Origin: Oscillospiraceae bacterium
GTDB taxonomy: Bacteria > Bacillota_A > Clostridia > Oscillospirales > CAG-272
Assembly (NCBI GenBank): GCA_015064195.1
Contig: SVSO01000097.1
Location: forward strand, 1 to 9,955
Length of the DNA: 9,955 nucleotides
Reading direction: 5' to 3'
Shown piece by piece: positions 1-4,707 of the stretch; the first letter of the stretch is position 1; every line of letters starts with the position of its first letter. The notes under the pieces were generated by a model, which worked only from the letters and a program-made list of their open reading frames with translations, did no database searches and was not told where the DNA came from. A program made the position numbers and the translations under genes.

Positions 1-686
1 TGCAGCGTCACGCCGCGGATGCCTTCGGTTTTGATCATATCCGGCGGGACCAGCTTGCCGAATGCGATAGCGGAGAGGATGGCGATCTTGCGGCAGGTGT
101 CGATGCCGTCAACATCGGCGGAGGGATCACGCTCCGCATAGCCCTTCTCCTGCGCTTCTGCGAGAGCAGTGGCGAAGTCCTTGCTTTCGTTAATCATCTG
201 GGTGAGGATATAGTTGGTGGTGCCGTTTAAGATACCGTCAACGCCGGTGATGTCATTGGCGGTCAGGCACGCGCCGATGGGATGGATGACGGGGATGCCG
301 CCGCCCACGCTTGCCTCAAAGAGATAGCGCACATTGTTTTCCGCCGCGATTTTCAGCAGCTCCGGGCCGAAGTTTGCCACCACCTCTTTATTGGAGGTGA
401 CAACGCTCTTGCCGGCCTTCATTGCCGCACTGGAGAATTCAAATGCCGGATGGGAGCCGCCCATCAGTTCTGCGCAGATCTTGACCTCGGGGTCATTTAA
501 AATAATATTGATGTCGTAGACGATCTTGTCCGCGAAGGGGCTGTCCGGGAAATCCCGCAGATCGAGGATATATTTGATGTTGATATCGTCGCCGACACGC
601 TCGGAGATGAGTGCCGCGTTCTGAGTGAGAACTTCAGCCGTGCCGCTTCCGACCACGCCGAAGCCGAGGATGGCTACATGAATCAT
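1..686 (-). CDS. hom: Homoserine dehydrogenase, N-terminal 228 residues (truncated by window edge)
   Basis: This cytoplasmic enzyme reduces aspartate-4-semialdehyde to homoserine with NAD(P)H, at the branch leading to threonine and methionine. The reading frame is open from the ATG at 686 to the left edge, so the C-terminal part is missing. Residues 8-15 (GFGVVGSG) form the Rossmann dinucleotide-binding loop. TSNKE at 97-101 and NGTTNY at 154-159 are conserved family segments. Residues 178-200 fit the family signature A-x3-G-Y-A-E-x-D-P-x2-D-V-x-G-x-D-x3-K, which supplies the catalytic Asp (D196) and Lys (K200). The start is fixed by an AAAGGAAG ribosome binding site about 8 bases upstream and by the Rossmann motif beginning at once. 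Whether a C-terminal ACT domain is present cannot be seen. The leader is only about 30 bases, too short for a riboswitch. Confidence 0.97.
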   Translation of the reverse strand, partial: MIHVAILGFGVVGSGTAEVLTQNAALISERVGDDINIKYILDLRDFPDSPFADKIVYDINIILNDPEVKICAELMGGSHPAFEFSSAAMKAGKSVVTSNKEVVANFGPELLKIAAENNVRYLFEASVGGGIPVIHPIGACLTANDITGVDGILNGTTNYILTQMINESKDFATALAEAQEKGYAERDPSADVDGIDTCRKIAILSAIAFGKLVPPDMIKTEGIRGVTL

Positions 687-722
687 GATAATCTTCCTTT
701 GCAGATATTAATGGATACTATC

Positions 723-751
723 ATTATACCACAAGTAACACTTTATTGCAA
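723..751 (-). promoter_or_regulatory. Sigma-A-type promoter of hom
   Basis: On the minus strand a TTGCAA -35 (746-751) and a perfect TATAAT -10 (723-728) are separated by 17 bases. The -10 is preceded by TTGTGG and followed by GATAGTA, like other promoters in this window. The 30 bases upstream of the -35 are almost pure A/T and could act as an UP element. Transcription would start near 716. Confidence 0.8.
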
Positions 752-752
752 T

Positions 753-770
753 AAAAAATTGAAATTTTTT
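753..770 (-). terminator. Possible weak terminator or AT-rich dyad after the lipoprotein gene
   Basis: An 8-base A/T-only inverted repeat (AAAAAATT, 2-base centre, AATTTTTT) lies just beyond the lipoprotein stop codon. A second small dyad around 773-787 (AATTTGC/GCAAATT) overlaps the same spacer. No GC-rich stem is present, so termination would be weak. The stretch may instead serve as the UP element of the hom promoter. Confidence 0.25.
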
Positions 771-788
771 TGAATTTGCGGCAAATTT

Positions 789-2255
789 TTACGAAGCCGT
801 GCCGATTTCCCACCGCCATCCGCCGTTCTCATAGATATAGCGGAAGGTGTGATAGCCGATGACGGGGCTGTGGACATCGTGGCGCAGGGGAACTTCCACC
901 GTGTATGCGGTGTCCGATTCCTTTGTGATGCGCGCATCGGCGATATCGTAATGCTGACTCACGGCGGGATGATTCCCGGCGTGGAGCAGCCGTCCGTCAT
1001 CGCCGCGCAGATACCGCTGGCTGCCGTCCGCCAGCGTTCCATGGAGCACAGCGGCGGCACATTCAGCAGTGAGCCGCTGGGAGAGCGCATAGGAAAAAGT
1101 GATGTAATCCCGGGACAGGCGGTAGCTGTAGAAATACATCGTTCCGTCGATGCGTTCCAGTTCTTCATGCTCCACCGTGAGAAAACTGCCGGTCTGGAGC
1201 GTGTACTGCATCGCCGTGAAGGAGGCGCGGATGTCCTCCTCCGTGGGGGCAGCGTCAGACGCGAAGGGATAGATCATTACCGACGCAGCTCCGTTGACGA
1301 TCTCCACAACATATTGGCAGTCCGCCGTGGTGATGTAATGTATGCTGTAGCGGTAATCTCTGGCAAAATTGTGGAAATGCCGGTAGTGGGACAAGATCTC
1401 GCCCGCATCGGAAATGCCGGCAAGCCGCAGTGTCTCCGAAGGTTCAGGTGCATGGATCTCCGAAATTTCGCCGGTAATGGTATCGAAGATTAGGTAATAC
1501 TGCTCCTCTTTTGTGAATACGGTGATACAGATCTCCTCATTTTCCCAGCCCATTACCTCGTAATAAGTATCTGTCGGATGATCGGTGACAGTGTACCGCC
1601 CGCCCGGCGTGAGGATCTCCAGCAGACTGCGGCTGTGCTGATACACCTGCATGTCGAAGAAATCGTACAGCAGAAACGGACTCTCCTCCAGTCGGACACT
1701 GGACAGGATCGTCTTGTGCAGTGCACGATCCGGCTCGCTTCCGGAATCGCGGAGACCGAGGCGCAGAAAGGTGGTGCCGTTATAGGGAATGTAGTAGGTG
1801 TAATAGTCCGGCGATGACTGCACGATCAGCAGATTGTCGGACTCCGCGACGGAAATGTCCATTGTTTCCGCTTCCGCCGCCAGCGATCCCACATCCGGCG
1901 GCCAGCTTCCGTCGGGAACATGGAAGATCTCCGGCATTTTCGACAGAGAGATCAACCCGTCCGGACTTTTCACGACAGAAGCCTCATCCAGCCAATCGTC
2001 CGGAACCGTGATGCTGAGCGTCCAGCCATGCGTATAGCTGTGGTACTGGAACGCATTCAGCCGGCCCATGAGCATGAGCGCGGAATAATCCGGCTCGTCG
2101 GCGTAATAATCGGAGCGGTGGGTCATATAGGTCACGGTTTTTGTGGAAAGCGTATCGGAAGGGGCAGGAGTCAGCGATCCCGGCGGATTTGCGGCATCCG
2201 CATTTGTGCATCCGATCAGCAGGAGCAGAGGAAGCATCAGCACAAGCCATTTCAT
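789..2255 (-). CDS. Putative secreted lipoprotein of unknown function (488 aa)
   Basis: I do not recognise the family. The N-terminus is a short lipoprotein signal peptide: MK, a leucine-rich core, and a lipobox LIGC with the modified cysteine at residue 16. The mature protein would therefore be anchored on the outer face of the cell membrane. A Pro/Ser/Thr-rich linker follows (about 17-40). A segment near residues 70-130 (GWTLSITVPDDW, then LISLSKMPE) resembles the beta-rich start of many extracytoplasmic Firmicute domains. The C-terminal 100 residues end in an F-R-Y-I-Y-E-N-G-G-W-R-W pattern typical of NTF2-like or IseA-like extracellular domains; this is only a resemblance. The ATG is chosen because it directly precedes the signal peptide. 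The best ribosome binding site, AAAGGATG, is unusually far (about 14 bases) and lies in the arm of a terminator-like hairpin. It sits 70 bases after the aldehyde dehydrogenase stop, so it may be expressed by read-through. Confidence 0.85.
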   Translation of the reverse strand: MKWLVLMLPLLLLIGCTNADAANPPGSLTPAPSDTLSTKTVTYMTHRSDYYADEPDYSALMLMGRLNAFQYHSYTHGWTLSITVPDDWLDEASVVKSPDGLISLSKMPEIFHVPDGSWPPDVGSLAAEAETMDISVAESDNLLIVQSSPDYYTYYIPYNGTTFLRLGLRDSGSEPDRALHKTILSSVRLEESPFLLYDFFDMQVYQHSRSLLEILTPGGRYTVTDHPTDTYYEVMGWENEEICITVFTKEEQYYLIFDTITGEISEIHAPEPSETLRLAGISDAGEILSHYRHFHNFARDYRYSIHYITTADCQYVVEIVNGAASVMIYPFASDAAPTEEDIRASFTAMQYTLQTGSFLTVEHEELERIDGTMYFYSYRLSRDYITFSYALSQRLTAECAAAVLHGTLADGSQRYLRGDDGRLLHAGNHPAVSQHYDIADARITKESDTAYTVEVPLRHDVHSPVIGYHTFRYIYENGGWRWEIGTAS

Positions 2256-2311
2256 GAAAAAATCAGCATCCTTTCGCGTTTTGGATACTCATTTGACGCG
2301 GAAGGATGCTG
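2256..2311 (-). terminator. Intrinsic terminator of the aldehyde dehydrogenase gene, overlapping the lipoprotein ribosome binding site
   Basis: On the minus strand, arms 2311-2297 and 2278-2264 pair over 15 bases with a single non-Watson-Crick position (a G-U type pair), enclosing an 18-base loop. A run of six T (2262-2257) follows two bases after the stem and ends one base before the lipoprotein ATG (2255). This is the standard shape of a rho-independent terminator for the upstream gene, whose stop is at 2326-2328. The distal arm contains AAAGGATG (2274-2267), the only good ribosome binding site for the lipoprotein, so the folded hairpin would also hide it. Confidence 0.75.
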
Positions 2312-2325
2312 TTTTGTTCCAAAAT

Positions 2326-3741
2326 TCAGGTGAAATGCCGCAGAAGGAATTTCAGCAGAGAATAGTTGTCATCATACGGCGGATAGCGGAAGGGATTCAG
2401 GTCACAGCCGGGAGATGCCAGCAGGACGGAGGATTCGGCGCTGAAGGTGTCAAAGCCCGCCTTGCCGTGATACCGTCCGTGACCGCTCTCACCCACACCT
2501 CCGAAGGGCAGATGGGGATTTGCCAGCTGAAGCACGGTGTCATTGACACAGCCGCCGCCGAAGTCCAGATTTTCAAGCACGCTCTTTCTCACCGCTTTGT
2601 TTTTGGTGAACAGGTAGAGTGCCAGCGGCTTCGGACGCTTGCGGATGGTGTTGATGACGATGTTGATGTCGTTGAATTCGTACACGGGCAGGATCGGGCC
2701 AAAGATCTCCTCGCTCATCAGCTTGGAATTCTTGTCGATCTTCTCCATCAGCGTCAGGGATATTCGGCCGGTCTTCTCGTTCACATCGCCGCCCATGAGA
2801 ATGGTTCCGTCACCGAGATAATTTTTCAGCCGCTCGAAGTGCATCCGGTTGATGATCTTGGGATAGAATTGGTTCTCGCAGGGCGTGAGGGAACAGAATC
2901 GGTCGTGGTATTCCTTGATATAGCGAAGAAGCTCGTCCTTTACACTGCTCTCCACGTAGAGATAATCCGGCGCAACGCAGGTCTGACCGGAGTTGAGCAG
3001 CTTGCCGCAGACGATGCGGCGGGCGGCCATCCGGAGATTGGCGGACTTGTCCACGATGCAGGGGGATTTTCCGCCCAGCTCCAGCACCACAGGCGTGAGC
3101 TGTGCGGCGGCCGCTTTGCTGACAATGCGGGCAACGGTGGCGCCGCCGGTGTAGAAAATGAGTCCGAATGGCTCGTGGCGGATGGCTTTCACCGCCTCAA
3201 AGCTGTCCATGTAAGCTGCGATATATTCACGGTCGAAATATTTATCGATCAGCTCGCAGAGAAGCTTCGACGTGTACTTGGAATGCTCGGAAAGCTTGAG
3301 GATGGTGCAGTTTCCGGCGGCGATGGAGGAGATGAGCGGGATGATAGCCAGCTGGAAGGGATAATTCCACGGCGAAAAGATCATGGTGAGACCGCGGGGA
3401 TGGCGAAGCTTTTTGCCGGCGGCGGGGAACAGATAGAAGGGCGTGGGCGTGGATCTCGGCGCATTCCACGATTTGAGATGGCGCAGGGCGAGATTCAGCT
3501 CCTGCTCCACCATGCCGATTTCGGTGAGATAGCCCTCGCGGTGGGATTTTCCGAGATCTGCGCGGAGAGCTTCCAGGATCAGCCCCTCGTTGTCGCGGAT
3601 CATGATCCGCAGATTGATGAGCAGCTGACGGCGGAAGGCGATGTCCCGCGTCTTTCCGGTGGCGAAAAATTCGCGCTGGGAGTTGATAATATCGGCAAGC
3701 TCGGGATCGTACAGAGGCTTGCTTTCGGGATTCTGGTTCAT
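2326..3741 (-). CDS. NAD(P)-dependent aldehyde dehydrogenase, class 3-like (471 aa)
   Basis: This enzyme oxidises aldehydes to carboxylic acids; the class 3 (ALDH3/YwdH-like) group acts on medium- and long-chain or aromatic aldehydes. The actual substrate cannot be read here. Numbered from the ATG at 3741, visible motifs are FSPWNYPF with the catalytic Asn (N126), LELGGKSP with the general-base Glu (E221), and NSGQTC with the nucleophilic Cys (C255). EEIFGPILPV and, near the C-terminus, PFGGVGESGHGRYHGK follow. Length is normal for class 3 and shorter than the ~490-500 of class 1/2. The frame also allows a TTG start at 3747. AAAGGAG (3756-3750) is 8 bases from the ATG but only 2 from the TTG, so the ATG is preferred. 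The gene has its own promoter and a downstream terminator, hence is probably mainly monocistronic. Confidence 0.95.
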   Translation of the reverse strand: MNQNPESKPLYDPELADIINSQREFFATGKTRDIAFRRQLLINLRIMIRDNEGLILEALRADLGKSHREGYLTEIGMVEQELNLALRHLKSWNAPRSTPTPFYLFPAAGKKLRHPRGLTMIFSPWNYPFQLAIIPLISSIAAGNCTILKLSEHSKYTSKLLCELIDKYFDREYIAAYMDSFEAVKAIRHEPFGLIFYTGGATVARIVSKAAAAQLTPVVLELGGKSPCIVDKSANLRMAARRIVCGKLLNSGQTCVAPDYLYVESSVKDELLRYIKEYHDRFCSLTPCENQFYPKIINRMHFERLKNYLGDGTILMGGDVNEKTGRISLTLMEKIDKNSKLMSEEIFGPILPVYEFNDINIVINTIRKRPKPLALYLFTKNKAVRKSVLENLDFGGGCVNDTVLQLANPHLPFGGVGESGHGRYHGKAGFDTFSAESSVLLASPGCDLNPFRYPPYDDNYSLLKFLLRHFT

Positions 3742-3773
3742 ATTCAACGCTCCTTTATGAAGTGGCTATACTT

Positions 3774-3803
3774 ATTATATACCAACAGTTGTTAATAAAG
3801 CAA
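3774..3803 (-). promoter_or_regulatory. Sigma-A-type promoter of the aldehyde dehydrogenase gene
   Basis: Minus-strand TTGCTT (3798-3803) and TATAAT (3774-3779) are 18 bases apart, about 32 bases upstream of the ATG. The spacer end and -10 form ACTGTTGGTATATAATAA (3789-3772), which matches the thrS promoter at 17 of 18 positions. The spacer also contains the small dyad CAAC-TG-TTGG. Confidence 0.7.
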
Positions 3804-3817
3804 GCGTCGCGTGAAAA

Positions 3818-4195
3818 TTATTGCTCTTTTTTCTGATTTACGGTATCGTAGCGGAGCTTTCCTGCACAGAGCGCGATAAATTCCTTGGGCGTGATGCGTC
3901 TTGTGGTGGGATCGCAGTGGTAGCCGAATACACTGCTGTAATCAAGATCGGGGACTTTTTTGAGAGCGGTGCGCATATCCCTCTCGAAGCAGCTGAGGGT
4001 GGTGCCCATTTCAGCGGCGGCGATGGTGTACAGCCGTCCGACCACATTGAAGAGCAGCGTAGGGTCGCCGCAGACCAGATAGATCGCACGCTCCAGATAG
4101 CGGAAGCCCATGAGATGCGCGGGAACATGAAGGGAAAGCATCAGTGATTCGATGCGCTGGGTCAGAGGGTCGCCGGGAAAGGAATAATGATTCAT
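3818..4195 (-). CDS. Stand-alone Spo0A C-terminal (effector) domain protein, no receiver domain (125 aa)
   Basis: From about residue 9 to 116 this protein follows the DNA-binding domain of the sporulation regulator Spo0A: HVPAHLMGFRYLERAI (23-38), GRLYTIAA (53-60), TTLSCFERDMRTAL (65-78), SSVFGY (87-92) and PKEFIALCAGKLR (103-115). These are spaced as in Bacillus Spo0A (VPAHIKGYQYLREAI ... TASRVERAIRHAI ... SSLFGYT ... SEFIAMVADKLR). In the recognition helix the E-R-x-x-R positions are kept (E71, R72, R75), while the Arg before them in Bacillus is Cys (C69). Full Spo0A is about 265 residues with an N-terminal phosphoacceptor receiver. Here only eight residues precede the homologous part and no in-frame receiver lies upstream, so it is not a simple 5' truncation. 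TAGGAG lies 9 bases before the ATG. The likely role is binding 0A-box-like DNA without phosphorylation control; its targets are unknown. Confidence 0.88.
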   Translation of the reverse strand: MNHYSFPGDPLTQRIESLMLSLHVPAHLMGFRYLERAIYLVCGDPTLLFNVVGRLYTIAAAEMGTTLSCFERDMRTALKKVPDLDYSSVFGYHCDPTTRRITPKEFIALCAGKLRYDTVNQKKEQ

Positions 4196-4230
4196 TTTTG
4201 TTATCTCCTATCAGATTTGTTGACAAGATT

Positions 4231-4259
4231 ATTGTACCACAAAATCGAATCGATTTCAA
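4231..4259 (-). promoter_or_regulatory. Promoter of the Spo0A-domain gene
   Basis: Minus-strand TTGAAA (4254-4259) and TACAAT (4231-4236) are separated by 17 bases, about 36 bases upstream of the ATG. The -10 is preceded by TTGTGG, as in the hom promoter. The spacer is filled by an operator-like palindrome. Confidence 0.7.
4242..4256. promoter_or_regulatory. Operator-like palindrome AAATCGA-A-TCGATTT
   Basis: This is a perfect 7-base inverted repeat around one central base. It lies within the spacer and touches the -35 of the promoter for the Spo0A-domain gene. A protein bound here would block RNA polymerase. The identity of the binder is not shown by the sequence; it is not a standard 0A box. 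Confidence 0.45.
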
Positions 4260-4322
4260 TTGACAGGATTGCCTATCTTTTGACTGCTTTCTTCGGTGAT
4301 CCGTGTAAATCTTTCAGGATTT

Positions 4323-4329
4323 TGTCGAA
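4323..4329 (+). promoter_or_regulatory. Perfect 0A box (TGTCGAA) in the divergent control region
   Basis: TGTCGAA is embedded in TTTTGTCGAAAAAAGG, matching both the 7-base Spo0A core and its usual T-rich/A-rich flanks. It lies 48 bases upstream of the thrS -35 and about 63 bases upstream of the Spo0A-domain gene's -35. Two other exact copies of the 7-mer occur inside the lipoprotein coding region (about 1653 and 1938), so the core alone is not rare. Location and flanks are what make this copy credible. Confidence 0.4.
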
Positions 4330-4376
4330 AAAAGGAAAATTATTCCTATAAAATCCGTAAAATTTCCGCATCCCTC

Positions 4377-4406
4377 TTGACAAATCCCCCACTGTTGGTG
4401 TATAAT
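4377..4406 (+). promoter_or_regulatory. Sigma-A promoter of thrS
   Basis: A perfect TTGACA (4377-4382) and a perfect TATAAT (4401-4406) are separated by 18 bases. The predicted start near 4413 places the T-box Stem I at the very 5' end of the transcript. A weaker alternative about 50 bases upstream (TTGTCG, TATAAA, 19-base spacing) is less likely. Confidence 0.88.
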
Positions 4407-4412
4407 AATAGT

Positions 4413-4640
4413 AAGGTCGAACGGATTTGCCGGGTTTGAGCGATTGCAGAGAGAGCGCCGATGGTGGGAGGCGCTTATCGGGAGGATTCGGTTTTCTAAC
4501 CGCCGTTCATGCGGATTTTTCGCATACAGACTCCGCGCAGGAAATGGCGCGGCGTGCTCCGACGTTACACGGAAACGGGGTTGATGCCCCGAACAAGAGT
4601 GAAAAAATCGGGTGGAACCGTGGGAATTTTCTCACCCCGA
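4413..4640 (+). promoter_or_regulatory. T-box riboswitch (tRNA-Thr sensing) in the thrS leader
   Basis: The leader binds uncharged tRNA-Thr and then lets transcription continue into thrS. Stem I closes by GAACGG (4419-4424) with CCGTTC (4503-4508). The specifier triplet ACC (Thr) is at 4499-4501, just before the closing helix and followed by a purine. The distal part has AGAGAGCGCC, loop GATGGTGGGA and GGCGCT (4454-4475), matching the conserved T-box AG-bulge/terminal-loop region. Further helices are ATGCG/CGCAT (4509-4525), CCGCGC/GCGCGG (4533-4552) and CGGGG/CCCCG (4576-4591, probably Stem III). The antiterminator is TCGGG (4608-4612), the seven-base bulge TGGAACC (4613-4619) and GTGGG (4620-4624), pairing with CTCAC (4631-4635) and CCCGA (4636-4640). 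The bulge bases TGGA predict pairing with a tRNA ending U73-CCA. Specifier and fold are hand-derived. Confidence 0.93.
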
Positions 4641-4679
4641 AGGTATAATTTTGATTATGCCCTCGGGGTGTATTTATTT
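4633..4679 (+). terminator. Regulated terminator of the thrS T-box
   Basis: CACCCCGA (4633-4640) pairs with TCGGGGTG (4663-4670). After one mismatch the helix continues through GG/CC and an A/T-rich segment to a TTTG loop (4650-4653). TATTTATTT follows. The left arm is the same stretch that closes the antiterminator, so the two folds exclude each other as expected for a T-box. Confidence 0.9.
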
Positions 4680-4707
4680 GCCCGGGGGACGAAAGGATGG
4701 TTTTATC

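Noticed and set aside
849..1493. 214-codon open frame on the plus strand
   Set aside because: Antisense shadow of the lipoprotein gene, with no ribosome binding site or motif support.
1653..1944. Two further exact TGTCGAA sequences (one per strand)
   Set aside because: Both are inside the lipoprotein coding region without promoter context, and about one such 7-mer is expected by chance in this length on two strands.
2143..3795. 550-codon open frame on the plus strand
   Set aside because: It is antisense to the aldehyde dehydrogenase and the lipoprotein start, crosses their terminator hairpin and a promoter, and shows no domain. The minus-strand gene carries all catalytic motifs.
4612..4707. 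N-terminal extension of thrS from a GTG at 4612
   Set aside because: These 32 codons lie within the T-box bulge, antiterminator and terminator. The ATG at 4708 has its own Shine-Dalgarno and begins the TGS domain.
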